A program made the translations under genes and the position numbers. Of a stretch of DNA of 64,000 nucleotides, positions 37,252-46,932 are shown in pieces (positions within the stretch are counted from its first letter, which is position 1; each line of letters opens with the position of its first letter). Origin of the DNA: G964291335 sp964291335 (GTDB lineage Bacteria; Chloroflexota; Dehalococcoidia; Lucifugimonadales; UBA3495); contig OZ219748.1 in assembly GCA_964291335.2 (NCBI GenBank), positions 1,240,001 to 1,304,000 of the forward strand, written 5' to 3'. The notes beneath the pieces were generated by a model. That model was not told where the DNA came from. It did not search any database and saw nothing but the letters and a program-made list of their open reading frames with translations.

Positions 37252-37652
37252 CGGCCGGCGCCGCGAAACTGCGCCGGCGCAGCGCGGCCGGCGTTGCTGA
37301 TTTCGGCAGGGTTGCCCAACCGGGAAGAGCTGGGCGACTCTACCGGGTTAGCCTGGCCAAGGGGGTGGCTTATATGGTGGCGGAAATCATCGTAGAAAAA
37401 TACAAGCAGCACCGCGAGGAAATCGGCCGCAAAAAAGGCCGCAAAGAGGGCCGATTAGAAGGCCGGGCTGGGGAGCGGCAGGCATGGCTGGCCTGGTATC
37501 AACGGCAGCAAGCCGCCGAGAAGGAAGGCCATGAATTTACCGAACCGCCGCCGGGGTTGGCTCCGGAAGATTAGCGGCCGGCCCCGCGAAACTGCGTCAG
37601 CGCAGCGTAGCCGGCGTTGCTGATTCCGGCAGGGTTGCCCAACCCGGAAAGC
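37013..37652 (+). repeat. Tandem duplication of the locus A 3' cassette, period about 335 bp
   Basis: 37013-37347 (end of the full gene plus about 95 bases) is repeated at 37348-37652 with a few changes and a 12-base linker shortening. The copy at 37365-37574 keeps an open frame (AYMVAEIIVEKYKQ... EFTEPPP) but lacks the membrane part and its own promoter. It is the main content of the 37252-37743 gap. Confidence 0.9.
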
Positions 37653-37743
37653 ATAAAGAACCGGCAACGCTCCAGCAGGTCTTATTATGCCCTGCGAACA
37701 GCGCCACAGCGTCAATACCCGGCATCAAACTCAAGGAGGCCAA

Positions 37744-38958
37744 ATGACAACGCAAACCCAGGAAATCCGGAATATGCGGCTTATTTCCCACCATGACCTT
37801 AACGGTTTTGGCAACATCGGCGAGGGGGTGCACCTGCATCAAACCCGCGATGGCCGCCGGGTTTTATACCTGGCCCACGAAAGCGCTCCCAAGGATATTA
37901 CCAGTGTGGATGTAACCGACATTGCCAACCCCCGGCTGCTGGCGCAAACGGAACTGGCTTATGGCCACCTGCGTTCCAACTCCCTGTCTATTGTGGATGA
38001 CACCATGCTGGTTGCCTACCAGTCCCAAAACCCCGGCCAGCCGGGCGTCGGGATGGGCGTGTATAACATCAGCAACCCGGAGGAGCCACGGCAAATCGGC
38101 TTCATGGATTTGGGCGGCCAGTATTCCCGTGGCTGTCACTGCCTGTGGTGGGTGGATGGCGAATACGCCCATCTCTCTACCGGCGCAGCCGACTTTCAGC
38201 CCCGCAACCAGAAGGACGACCAGTTCTATATGATTGTGGATGTTAAAGACCGGGCGAACCCCCGGGAGGTTGGGCGCTGGTGGTTCCCCGGCACCCGGGA
38301 AGGGGACAGCGCGCCGGCGCCGGCCCGGCACCCGCAGTTCGATGCCGGCCACCGCTTGCATAACGGCAATGTTTACCCGGAGCGCCCGGACCGGGCTTAC
38401 TGCGCCTATATGGACTCGGGGGTGGCCATTCTGGACATTTCCGACAAGGCCCATCCGCAAATGCTTGGCCATCTGAACTACGCTCCGCCTTTCCCCGGCT
38501 TTACCCACACCGTCCTGCCATTGTTCCGTCGGGACTTGATGGTGGTAACGCAGGAAGCAGTGCGGCTTAATGGCGAGGATTACCCCAAGCTGATGTGGAT
38601 GATGGACATAAGAGATGAAACCAACCCGGTCATCATCAGCACTTTTCCTATGCCGGACACCGAGGACTTTTTCAATCGGCCCGGGCGGTTCGGGGCGCAT
38701 AATGTGTACGAAAACCAGCCCGGCCCTGCCTGTTTCTTCTCGGACACCCTGATTTTCGCCACGCTGTTCAACGCCGGCGTTCGCGTTTACGACACCAGCG
38801 ACCCCTTCCGCCCCGAGGAAGTGGCCTATTTCGTGCCGGAGATTCCTGAAGGCGCGCCCTCCAACGGCATCAATGACGTGTACGTGGACGAGAACGGTAT
38901 TATGTATGTGGTGGACCGACTCAAGGGCGGCCTCTATATTCTGGAACTGAACGTCTAG
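37744..38958 (+). CDS. LVIVD-repeat beta-propeller protein
   Basis: 404 residues from ATG 37744, AAGGAGG just upstream. Repeats of the LVIVD type: SVDVTDIANPRLLAQTEL, VYNISNPEEPRQIGF, IVDVKDRANPREVGRW, ILDISDKAHPQMLGHL, MMDIRDETNPVIISTF, VYDTSDPFRPEEVAYF. No signal peptide. These form a seven-bladed-type propeller; the role is unknown. A CTCCCCCGG/CCGGGGGAG hairpin lies after the stop at 38983-39018. Confidence 0.82.
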   Translation: MTTQTQEIRNMRLISHHDLNGFGNIGEGVHLHQTRDGRRVLYLAHESAPKDITSVDVTDIANPRLLAQTELAYGHLRSNSLSIVDDTMLVAYQSQNPGQPGVGMGVYNISNPEEPRQIGFMDLGGQYSRGCHCLWWVDGEYAHLSTGAADFQPRNQKDDQFYMIVDVKDRANPREVGRWWFPGTREGDSAPAPARHPQFDAGHRLHNGNVYPERPDRAYCAYMDSGVAILDISDKAHPQMLGHLNYAPPFPGFTHTVLPLFRRDLMVVTQEAVRLNGEDYPKLMWMMDIRDETNPVIISTFPMPDTEDFFNRPGRFGAHNVYENQPGPACFFSDTLIFATLFNAGVRVYDTSDPFRPEEVAYFVPEIPEGAPSNGINDVYVDENGIMYVVDRLKGGLYILELNV

Positions 38959-39095
38959 CCTATGGGCTGAAGATATGTTTCGCTCCCCCGGGCCTGGCAG
39001 CCGCCGGCTCCGGGGGAGGCTGGCATTAAATTGTGCGGCAAGGCCTGGGCAACGCCGCCGTCGGCGAATTTGCCCGGGCCGGGCAGGAGTCTGTC

Positions 39096-40220
39096 GTGAA
39101 ACCCCTTTCCCCTGACGCTAAAGCCCGCTTGAACGCGGTGCAAGAGGCCTTTGCGGAAGCATCCGGTTGCCTGGCCGGCTACCCGGCTAACCAGAATTTC
39201 GATTATTCCGAGCTGCTGCCGTTTTTGCAGTATAGCGCCAACAATGTGGGCGACCCTTTTCATGATACTAATTACCGCATTAACACCCACGAAATTGAGC
39301 GGGAAGTGATAACCAGCTTCGCCAGGTTGATGCATCTCGATCCTGCTGATGCCTGGGGCTACGTTACCACGGGCGGCACTGAAGGGAATATGTACGGCCT
39401 TTATATGGGCCGGGAACTTTACCCTCAGGGCGTCGTCTATTTCTCGCAGGACACCCACTACAGCGTCCTTAAAATCCTGCGGGTGCTGAATATGCGCAAC
39501 ATTATGGTTAAAAGCCAGGAAAACGGTGAGATCGACTACGACGACCTGTACGAGACGGTTCGCATCAATCGGGACGTGCCGGTCATTTTTATGGCCAACA
39601 TCGGCTCTACCATGAAGGGCGCCGTGGATAACCTGACCCGGGTGCGCAATATTCTGGACGAGCTGGCTATTACCCGCTATTACATTCACGCCGATGCCGC
39701 CCTGAGCGGAATGATTCTGCCTTTTGTGTCCGACCCGCAGCCTTTCGGTTTTGATGCCGGTTCGGATAGCCTGGCGGTGAGCGGACACAAGCTCATCGGT
39801 TCTCCTCTGCCCTGCGGTGTGGTGCTGACCAGGCAGGCCTATGTATCTCGCATTGCCCGCTCGATCGAGTATGTCGGTGTGATGGATACCACCCTGCCGG
39901 GTTCGCGCAATGCCTGGACACCCCTGCTCCTCTGGTATGCCCTGGAACGTTACGGCACAGCAGGGCTGCGGCAGCTGGTGAGCAAGATGCTGGCCATGGC
40001 CGAATATGCGGTGGAACGCTTCAATGACAGCGGCATTCCGGCATGGCGCAACCATAACTCGGTAACGGTAGTTTTTCCCTGTCCGCCCCGGGAGGTTGTC
40101 CGCCAGTGGCAGCTGGCCTCTTACGGCGACATTGCTCACTTGATTGCCATGCCCCATTTGACCCGCAACAAGGTGGATGCAATAGTGGACCAATGCCTGG
40201 CTGCCGCAACGGTTCAGTAG
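39096..40220 (+). CDS. Group II PLP-dependent decarboxylase (histidine decarboxylase-like)
   Basis: 374 residues from GTG 39096 with CAGGAG six bases upstream. Features: NVGDPFHDTNYRINTHEIEREV, the TTGGTEGNMYGLY phosphate site, SQDTHYSVLKIL with the stacking His, HADAALSGMILPF with the PLP Asp, and SGHKLIGSPLPCG with the PLP Lys. Closest in layout to bacterial pyridoxal histidine decarboxylases; substrate is unproven. The ACT-domain gene 51 bases downstream may belong to the same unit. Confidence 0.85.
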   Translation: MKPLSPDAKARLNAVQEAFAEASGCLAGYPANQNFDYSELLPFLQYSANNVGDPFHDTNYRINTHEIEREVITSFARLMHLDPADAWGYVTTGGTEGNMYGLYMGRELYPQGVVYFSQDTHYSVLKILRVLNMRNIMVKSQENGEIDYDDLYETVRINRDVPVIFMANIGSTMKGAVDNLTRVRNILDELAITRYYIHADAALSGMILPFVSDPQPFGFDAGSDSLAVSGHKLIGSPLPCGVVLTRQAYVSRIARSIEYVGVMDTTLPGSRNAWTPLLLWYALERYGTAGLRQLVSKMLAMAEYAVERFNDSGIPAWRNHNSVTVVFPCPPREVVRQWQLASYGDIAHLIAMPHLTRNKVDAIVDQCLAAATVQ

Positions 40221-40271
40221 CAGCCCGGCGGCAGCCACCTTCCGCAGCAGCCGGGTTCAGGAGGAGTAGAT

Positions 40272-40670
40272 TTGGAACGCATTGTGATTATGGTTCGGGA
40301 TGAAGTGGGGGTTCTTTCCGAAATTACCCGGGTTCTGGCCAATGCTGAAATCAACGTTGAAACCATCAACACCCAGGTTAACGGCGAACAGGGCAACATT
40401 ATCATCAGCACCGATGATACCGACCGGGCCCTGTTTGTGTTGACCGACGCCGGTTACACTGCGGTTGCCGATGACTCGCTCCTCTTGCGGTTGAAGGACG
40501 AACCCGGCGCCCTGGCCCGGGTGTCCCGCCAATTAAGCGACGCCGGAATCAACATCCAAAGTCTGCACATCCTGGACCGGAAGGACGGTTTTTCTACTGT
40601 TGCCCTGTCCATCGTCCAGGCAGACCGGGCCAGGGCGGAAAGGATGCTGGGTTCCGACTCGGTGCTGTAA
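40272..40670 (+). CDS. Tandem ACT-domain protein
   Basis: 132 residues from a TTG at 40272 with GGAGGAG upstream. Two ACT domains: ERIVIMVRDEVGVLSEITRVLANAEINVETINTQ and LLLRLKDEPGALARVSRQLSDAGINIQSLHIL. Stand-alone ACT pairs sense amino acids and act on partner enzymes. It follows the decarboxylase, which suggests amino-acid-dependent control. Confidence 0.85.
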   Translation: MERIVIMVRDEVGVLSEITRVLANAEINVETINTQVNGEQGNIIISTDDTDRALFVLTDAGYTAVADDSLLLRLKDEPGALARVSRQLSDAGINIQSLHILDRKDGFSTVALSIVQADRARAERMLGSDSVL

Positions 40671-40802
40671 ACCCGGCTGCCTGACCCGGAAGCTTAAGCC
40701 GGGGCAGCCGGCTCAATACCGACCCTAAAGGCGAATGGCCGCTGCCCCCCCTTCCCCAGGCGGTATTCTGCGCCTTACAGCCTGGCCGGGCTTATTCTTT
40801 TG

Positions 40803-40832
40803 TTGACCGCTGCAAGGGGCAGAACCTATAAT
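40803..40832 (+). promoter_or_regulatory. Promoter for the LigB-type dioxygenase
   Basis: TTGACC at 40803-40808 and TATAAT at 40827-40832, 18-base spacer, 66 bases before the start codon. Confidence 0.7.
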
Positions 40833-40898
40833 TTTGCTACTATACTCCGGTTCGGCAAAAAGCCTGCCGAAGCGCCAGGAACTCTACAGGAGGACGTT

Positions 40899-41939
40899 AT
40901 GGCAGAGATACTGGGTGTTGGCGCTACGCATTATCCCCCCGGACTGGTTCCCGACGAGTACAAGCCCTGGCCCCTGACCCGGATGCTGAAAACGAACCGA
41001 ATCCCGGAACATATGAAAAACCCGGCTAACTGGCCGGCCCCAATGCAGGAAGAATGGGGCGATGACGAAGGCGTAACCGCTCATAAGGCCCACCGAGCCA
41101 GGATTTTTGACGCTTTCCGCAGGGTTCGCGAGGAGATCGATGCCTTTAACCCGGATTTTATTCTCCTCTGGGGCGATGACCAGTATGAGAATTTTCGGGA
41201 AGACATCATTCCCCCTTTCTGCGTGCTGGCCTACGACCAGATAGACTTTCAGCCGTATCACCGCATCGGCGACCGTCCCAATATCTGGGGCGAGCCCAAA
41301 GACCGGGTTTTCAGGGTGCCCGGCCACCAGGCGGCCGGCCGATACCTGACCCGCAGCCTGATTGAACAGGGTGTAGATATGGCCTATGCCTATAAGCCTC
41401 TGCACGAAAAGGCGGGCCTGGGCCATGCTTTCGCCAATACCCTGTTGTTCCTGGACCTGGACCGCCGGGGCTTTAACTACCCGGTGCTGCCGGTGGCGGT
41501 GAACTGCTATGGCAGCAACGTGGTGCGCATGCGCGGCGGCGCTGAAGTGTTTGAAACTGAATTGGACCCGCCCTCGCCGACGCCGCGTCGCTGCTTTGAA
41601 GTGGGGCAGGCCACGGCCCGGGCCCTGAAAGACAGCCCCTATCGGGTAGTATTGATGGCCTCATCCAGCTGGTCCCACGCCTTTCTGACTGAAAAGAACC
41701 ACTGGGTATATCCTGACCTGGAAGCTGACCGGGTGCTGCTCGATGCCCTGCGCAAGGGCGAGTATGATACCTGGAGGAATTGGACGCTGCGCCAGGTCGA
41801 GGAGTCGGGGCAGCAGGAGACGCTGAACTGGCAGTGTCTGGTGGGCGCCATGGCGGAACTGAATTGTCAGGCCAATATCCTGGAATGGGCCGAGACCTAC
41901 AGTTTCAATGCCCCCAAGTGCCTGGCTGTATTCAAATAG
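40899..41939 (+). CDS. LigB-type class III extradiol dioxygenase-like protein
   Basis: 346 residues from ATG 40899, AGGAGG upstream. Opens GVGATHYPPGLV, has FNPDFILLWGDDQYENF, GLGHAFANTLLFLDLDRRGFNYPVLPVAVNCYG and VVLMASSSWSHAFL, the pattern of LigB/protocatechuate 4,5-dioxygenase beta chains with His/Glu iron ligands. Likely an Fe(II) ring-cleavage enzyme; the substrate is unknown. Single gene with its own promoter. Confidence 0.8.
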   Translation: MAEILGVGATHYPPGLVPDEYKPWPLTRMLKTNRIPEHMKNPANWPAPMQEEWGDDEGVTAHKAHRARIFDAFRRVREEIDAFNPDFILLWGDDQYENFREDIIPPFCVLAYDQIDFQPYHRIGDRPNIWGEPKDRVFRVPGHQAAGRYLTRSLIEQGVDMAYAYKPLHEKAGLGHAFANTLLFLDLDRRGFNYPVLPVAVNCYGSNVVRMRGGAEVFETELDPPSPTPRRCFEVGQATARALKDSPYRVVLMASSSWSHAFLTEKNHWVYPDLEADRVLLDALRKGEYDTWRNWTLRQVEESGQQETLNWQCLVGAMAELNCQANILEWAETYSFNAPKCLAVFK

Positions 41940-42051
41940 AGTCCGTGTCGGGCAGTCTGCTGGCCGGGGATAGCATTAACCCAACGGGAAACCGGTTTAC
42001 CCCGGCCAGTAGTAGCTGGAGTTCGCTCAGCAGGGTAACGGCAGCGGCAGA

Positions 42052-42546
42052 ATGAAGGGCGTCAGGGATTACTGGGTAATTTACTACCTGGTTTACGTTG
42101 CTGCTGTAGTTGTCTTTACTGCGCTTAATTGGCGGACATTCACAATCGAAAGCTATATTTACCCACTGGCAGCCATCGGAGGCGCCGCGATAAGCATAGC
42201 CTTGTTCGTGGCAGTGGTGACGGAGGGAATTGGTTACATGGTCTTGTTAATTCCGCGCAGGATTAAGCAACTGAAAGAGCAAGGGCGCGCAGAAGGACGC
42301 GAGGAAGGGCGCGAGGAGGGGCGCGAGGAGGGGCGCGAGGAGGGGCGCGAGGAGGGACGCGAGGAGGGGCGCGAGGAGAGGAAGGTCTGCGCGAAATGGA
42401 ACAGATGTGGCGGTCATGGTACGAGCGGCAACAGGCCGCTCTTCGGGAAGGTTTGCCTTTTGATGAACCACCCCCCATTGGCCGGCAAAACAGGACTGCC
42501 AGGTAGCCTCGGCGCCTTTGCCTGGCTGGCAACGCATCCGACCTGA
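42052..42546 (+). CDS. Small membrane protein, EPPP-tail family (locus B), frameshifted
   Basis: The frame from ATG 42052 gives two membrane segments (YYLVYVAAVVVFTALNW and IYPLAAIGGAAISIALFVAVV), YMVLLIPRRIKQLKEQGR, then six or seven (E)EGRE units from 12-base repeats. Near 42380 the family tail (EQMWRSWYERQQAALREG then PFDEPPP) continues in the -1 frame and would stop at 42504-42506; the 42052 frame instead reads unrelated sequence to 42546. A one-base loss in the repeat or a -1 frameshift would explain it. Confidence 0.65.
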   Translation: MKGVRDYWVIYYLVYVAAVVVFTALNWRTFTIESYIYPLAAIGGAAISIALFVAVVTEGIGYMVLLIPRRIKQLKEQGRAEGREEGREEGREEGREEGREEGREEGREERKVCAKWNRCGGHGTSGNRPLFGKVCLLMNHPPLAGKTGLPGSLGAFAWLATHPT

Positions 42547-42559
42547 CCAGCCCGGCCTT

Positions 42560-43945
42560 TTACCGGTTGGCCCCGGTGGTCGCTTCCTCCGGTTCGGTCG
42601 CCGCGGCGGCAGGGTGCAGCGGCCGCCGCGCCAGGGCAAACATTAGTCCGCTTAACACAAAGGCGGGCGCAAAGGTGAGCAGCACAATCTCATAACTGCC
42701 GGTATTATCCCGAATCCAGCCGGCGTAAATGGGCGCAATGAACATTCCGATGTTGTGGAAAATGCTCATCGCTCCCATCAGGCTGGCAAACCGGCTTCTC
42801 CCAAAGTAGTCCCCCACCATAATCCAGTTAACTGAGGTTATCCCCTCCACAATAGCCAGGCCCAGGATGAAAACCACCAGGGCCGGCCATTGAGGCAGCG
42901 CCCACAGACCCACCAGTCCCACCGCTCCCAGGTTCATCCCGAAGAAAAGCAGCTTGCGGGGCGAAAGACGCCCGCCGGCTATCCCCAGCAGAAAGCGCAG
43001 CGGTATGGCCATAAAGAACATTATCGAGGCGGCCAGGGTTGCCGTGTCTTCGGTTACCCCTTTCCACACCAGCAGGGGGAACAGGTGAATGATGATGGAG
43101 TTGGTAGCGGATACCCGGGTGATGACGCCCAGCAGCAAGAACCAGAAGGTTTGCGTGCGCAGGGCCTGGCGCACCGTAAAATCCAGTTCCCCGCTGCCCG
43201 AAGCCGCCCCCGCATGGTGTCCGCCCCGGGATGCTTCCCGTATCCGGGCCGGGGCCGGCGGGTCGCCATCCGGCCCTAACCCCATATCCTCCGGGCGGCT
43301 GCGAATGACCCAGGCTACCGGCAAGGTCAGCAAGGCAATGAACAAACCGATGATAAAGACGGTGGGGCGCCAGTCCAAAAAGACGATGCCCAGGTGCAGC
43401 AGCGGCACTACGATGGCCCCGCCGCCGGCGAAAGCGGTCATCAGCGTAGATAGGGCCACCGCTTTGCGCCGTACGAACCACTGGTTTACCGTAGCCATCA
43501 GGGTCTGCCCCAGGCCGGCCGTCTTGCCCACCGAAACCACGCCCACGAACAGCAGCGCCAGATGCCAGTATTCCTGGGCAAAGGCGAGGAGCATCAGCCC
43601 GATGCCGGCGGTAAGGCCGCCGAAGAGAATCATGGGTCGGGAGCCGAACTTGTCCACCAGCCAACCCACCACCGGAGCGCCCAGGCCGCCCTCAGCCCGC
43701 GCCAGGCTGAAAACCAGGGACATGGAGGCATAAGAAACGCCCAGGTCGGCGCGGATGGGTTCGAAAAAGCGGGGAAAGCCGGTGGAAATGGCCCCGTTGC
43801 CGAACATTCCCTGCGCGCAGGCCGCGGCCACGACCCGCCAGCCGTAAAAAAAGCGCCCCGGCCGACGTTGCGAGTTGCCGGGCCGGGTTGCGCCTTCGGT
43901 TGATGCAGCAGCGGGGGGTGAAGCGTCATTCATTGCTGGCGGCAT
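42560..43945 (-). CDS. MFS transporter (monocarboxylate-porter type)
   Basis: 461 residues with twelve hydrophobic segments. Starts RFFYGWRVVAAACAQGMFGNGAISTGFPRFFEPIRADLG, as in OFA/MCT-type major facilitators, with VGWLVDKFGSRPMILFGG between segments 2 and 3 (the MFS signature). Moves an organic acid or similar solute; direction and substrate unknown. Cytoplasmic loop of about 45 residues in the middle. Confidence 0.88.
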   Translation of the reverse strand: MPPAMNDASPPAAASTEGATRPGNSQRRPGRFFYGWRVVAAACAQGMFGNGAISTGFPRFFEPIRADLGVSYASMSLVFSLARAEGGLGAPVVGWLVDKFGSRPMILFGGLTAGIGLMLLAFAQEYWHLALLFVGVVSVGKTAGLGQTLMATVNQWFVRRKAVALSTLMTAFAGGGAIVVPLLHLGIVFLDWRPTVFIIGLFIALLTLPVAWVIRSRPEDMGLGPDGDPPAPARIREASRGGHHAGAASGSGELDFTVRQALRTQTFWFLLLGVITRVSATNSIIIHLFPLLVWKGVTEDTATLAASIMFFMAIPLRFLLGIAGGRLSPRKLLFFGMNLGAVGLVGLWALPQWPALVVFILGLAIVEGITSVNWIMVGDYFGRSRFASLMGAMSIFHNIGMFIAPIYAGWIRDNTGSYEIVLLTFAPAFVLSGLMFALARRPLHPAAAATEPEEATTGANR

Positions 43946-44189
43946 AATATCCTGATGTTTGATAGTCAGTCAAGCCCAATATTAACCAACTCTATATGAC
44001 AGCCGCTAACCGGCTCAGACACCGGCAACCTCCGCCCGGTTTTGGACGCCCTGACCGCTTCCCGCATCAATGCGCCAATGGTACGGGAAGCAGGGGAATC
44101 AGCCAGGAAATGCCGTCAGTAATTGCCTTACCGGGCTGCCCGAAGTCGGCCCATCTGACGGTTGGCTAACCCGGGCTGCCTGTGTCAGA

Positions 44190-45062
44190 ATGGGGGCTAT
44201 GCAGCGTTCTTCAGCCAACCGTACCGTCCCGGAAAAGCTCTTGCGCCACCACCAAACCCCGGTCGTTGCCGGGCTGGCGGCAATCGTTCTGCTGGCCTGG
44301 GCTTACCTGTTCCATCTGGCCCGGAACATGGGCAGCATGGCGGCGATGACCGGAATGGAGCAGGCGGCCCTGGCCGGCGCGCCCATGCCCATAGCCTGGG
44401 GGCCGGTGGACTTTGCCCTGATGTTTCTGATGTGGGCAGTGATGATGGTCGCCATGATGATACCCGCGGCGGCGCCCGTGCTCCTGGCCTTTGCCGGCGT
44501 CAACCGGCGCCGTCGGGAAGCGGCGGCTGACTGCGCAGCCAACCCGGACAGCGGTCCGCGTGCGGCGCTGTCCGTCGTCCCCACCGGCATGTTTCTGGCC
44601 GGCTACCTGCTGGTGTGGAGCCTCTTTTCCCTGGCGGCCACTTTTGCCCAGTGGGGGCTGAACCAGGCGGCTCTGCTGTCGCCGATGATGTCCAGCGCCA
44701 GCCCGCTGCTGGGCGGGTGCCTGCTGCTGGCCGCCGGCGCTTTCCAGTGGAGCCCGCTTAAATCGGCCTGCCTGCGCCACTGTCGCACGCCCATAGGGTT
44801 TCTGGTCAACGACTGGCGGGAGGGCTGCCGGGGGGCGGCGCGCATGGGGTTGCAGCACGGCGTCTATTGTCTGGGCTGCTGCTGGGCCCTGATGGGGCTG
44901 CTGTTTGTGCTGGGAGTAATGAACCTGCTGTGGATTGCCGCCCTGTCCTTGTTTGTATTGGCGGAAAAGGCAGCGCCAGCCGGCCGGTGGATTGGACGCA
45001 TTGGCGGCGCGGCCCTGTTGACCTGGGGCCTCTGGCTGCTCTGGAGCAGTGGGCTGACTTAA
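44190..45062 (+). CDS. DUF2182 metal-binding membrane protein
   Basis: 290 residues; start uncertain (44190 or 44199, no clear ribosome-binding site). Features of the family: DFALMFLMWAVMMVAMMIPAAAPVLL, FQWSPLKSACLRHCRTP and QHGVYCLGCCWALM with conserved Met, Cys and His in membrane helices. Usually paired with DUF1326, which is not seen here. Function unproven; metal binding suspected. Confidence 0.85.
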   Translation: MGAMQRSSANRTVPEKLLRHHQTPVVAGLAAIVLLAWAYLFHLARNMGSMAAMTGMEQAALAGAPMPIAWGPVDFALMFLMWAVMMVAMMIPAAAPVLLAFAGVNRRRREAAADCAANPDSGPRAALSVVPTGMFLAGYLLVWSLFSLAATFAQWGLNQAALLSPMMSSASPLLGGCLLLAAGAFQWSPLKSACLRHCRTPIGFLVNDWREGCRGAARMGLQHGVYCLGCCWALMGLLFVLGVMNLLWIAALSLFVLAEKAAPAGRWIGRIGGAALLTWGLWLLWSSGLT

Positions 45063-45167
45063 CGCTCACCGCCAACCGGGGCCGGCCCGGTGAACCGGAG
45101 GCCGGCCAATGTATCAGCCGGAACCTGGGCGCCCGGCAGCTTTATCCTTGAGCAAGGAGGCGCAAGT

Positions 45168-45668
45168 ATGGCCAGCCGTGCCGACCAGCATGACCGGGAC
45201 AAGCTGCTGCGCTGGCGGCAGGATTGGGCGGCGGCTGGGGCGGACGCCCCGCCGGTTTGCGCCATTTTCCTGGTATCCGGGGCAGACACGGCGGCCCACG
45301 ACGTTTTTCGCGTCTTCCGCCGCAGTTTCGAGGAACGGCAGGCCGGTTTTGCTCACCTGGTCATTTTCGGACAGCACGGTATTTCTGCCACCGTGCGGGC
45401 TTTGCAAGCGGTATTGAAGCTGCCAGCTGCCCAGCTGCCCGTCTTGCTCTGGTACGCCGGGGACGCCGGCATTGAACCGAGCGTGGCGCCCCTGCCGCCC
45501 GGAACGGATGTTGCAACGGACGCTGGGCCGGACGCTGCCTGGCCCGCCGCCCTGCAGCAAGCGGAGGAAGGGCTGGAGCAAGCCGGAGCCGACAGCCGGC
45601 AGTTGCGCGCGCTGCTGCTGACGCTTTGCGACCAGGTAATCTGCCCCGTTGGTGCGTGTCAAGCCTGA
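45168..45668 (+). CDS. Hypothetical protein downstream of DUF2182
   Basis: 166 residues from ATG 45168, AAGGAGG eight bases upstream. Soluble alpha/beta look: VCAIFLVSGADTAAHDVFRVFRR, FAHLVIFGQHGISATVRAL, and acidic Ala-rich C-terminal helices. No family recognised. Same strand as the DUF2182 gene, 105 bases after it. Confidence 0.6.
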   Translation: MASRADQHDRDKLLRWRQDWAAAGADAPPVCAIFLVSGADTAAHDVFRVFRRSFEERQAGFAHLVIFGQHGISATVRALQAVLKLPAAQLPVLLWYAGDAGIEPSVAPLPPGTDVATDAGPDAAWPAALQQAEEGLEQAGADSRQLRALLLTLCDQVICPVGACQA

Positions 45669-45806
45669 ATTCGGCAATGGCGTGAACGCGATGGAAACAG
45701 TGGTTCTGGTCAGCCTGTCGCGACGGAGCAGGCCCGGTAAACTAGATGCTTGCCAAAAAAGTAGGACATAAGTTAAAGTATGCCAATCTTGATAGAGGTT
45801 AGGAAA

Positions 45807-46787
45807 ATGACCGAATTGCATAGCCCCATCCTAACCTTTGAGCAAACGTTAGCTCGTATGGCCTCTCCTACAACTCATACTCAAAACTTCACAACCCTAG
45901 TTGAGGGTGACTGTTTAGAAATCTTGCCGAGGTTGGGGTCTGAAAGTGTTCATTTGGTACTAACCGATCCCCCTTATTACCTGGATGGGCTAGACACCAA
46001 TTGGCGCAAGGGTACAGAGGAAACCCCGCGCGGAACTGGTTCAGTCGGCGGGTTACCAATAGGGATGAAGTTTGACCCAAAGCAAGGGCGGGAACTGCAA
46101 GCATTTATGGGGAAAGTAGGCGATAAACTAATGCACGTTCTCACTCCTGGCGGGTTTGCAGTGGTATGCAGCCAGCCTCGGCTTTCTCATCGGTTGGCTG
46201 TCGGTTTAGAAGACGCTGGTTTTGAGATACGAGATTTATATGCTTGGCACTATACCCGTCGCGCTCAGTTTAAGGCTTTCTCCTTAAATCACTTTGTTGA
46301 TCGGATGGAAGTTTCAGACCAAGAGAAAAAACGTCTGACCAGTGCGCTACAAGGAAGGAAAACCGCCCAGTTGCGCCCCCAATTTGAGGCGTTAGTGTTG
46401 GCCCAGAAACCTAAGAAGGGAACGCTGGTTGACAATTGGATGGCATATAAGACCGGCTTAATTGACCCTAAAGCTACACTGGACGGTAAAGCTCCCTCAA
46501 CTATAATGACTGTTGAGAAAGCCGATAAAGAGACTGGCAATGATCACTTGACAGTTAAGCCAGTGTTACTGATGGAACACTTAATCCGATTATTTTCCCT
46601 GCCAGGACAAATAGTATTAGACCCTTTCCTTGGCAGTGGCACAACGGCAGTAGCTGCCTTAAGAACAGGTCGTTCGTGTATTGGTATAGACATCAACCCT
46701 GACTATATCACTATCGCTGAAAGTCGCATCCAAAAGGAGGGGCAAAATGGCTTTATCCCCAAAGGAGAAAATGCGAGCCAGGCGTGA
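45807..46787 (+). CDS. Beta-class DNA (N4-cytosine/N6-adenine) methyltransferase
   Basis: 326 residues from ATG 45807 (GAGG upstream; a 45780 start is possible). Motif IV LTDPPYYLDGL comes early (about residue 53) and the SAM site DPFLGSGTTAVAAL with GIDINPDY comes late, so it is beta class. No specificity or nuclease domain. Base composition is clearly more AT-rich than the neighbourhood, a sign of transfer. Two small genes overlap its end, which fits a compact restriction-modification-like or phage-derived unit. Confidence 0.88.
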   Translation: MTELHSPILTFEQTLARMASPTTHTQNFTTLVEGDCLEILPRLGSESVHLVLTDPPYYLDGLDTNWRKGTEETPRGTGSVGGLPIGMKFDPKQGRELQAFMGKVGDKLMHVLTPGGFAVVCSQPRLSHRLAVGLEDAGFEIRDLYAWHYTRRAQFKAFSLNHFVDRMEVSDQEKKRLTSALQGRKTAQLRPQFEALVLAQKPKKGTLVDNWMAYKTGLIDPKATLDGKAPSTIMTVEKADKETGNDHLTVKPVLLMEHLIRLFSLPGQIVLDPFLGSGTTAVAALRTGRSCIGIDINPDYITIAESRIQKEGQNGFIPKGENASQA

Positions 46788-46932
46788 ACGCTATAAGGCT
46801 TTAGGTAGATGTACCAGATGTGGAGTCCAGCGTCCTGCCGAGCATCGTGTCCTCTGTGAACGTTGCTTGGAGGAACAAAGAGTATATGACCGAAATCGGA
46901 GGCAAGTTAAGAATGGCAGGGATACGACCTAA
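46747..46932 (+). CDS. Small zinc-finger-like protein
   Basis: 61 residues; AAGGAGG lies upstream inside the methyltransferase gene, overlap 41 bases. Contains CTRCGVQRPAEHRVLCERC, two CxxC pairs, in a highly charged Arg-rich context. Resembles small zinc-ribbon proteins encoded by phages and mobile elements. Confidence 0.7.
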   Translation: MALSPKEKMRARRERYKALGRCTRCGVQRPAEHRVLCERCLEEQRVYDRNRRQVKNGRDTT

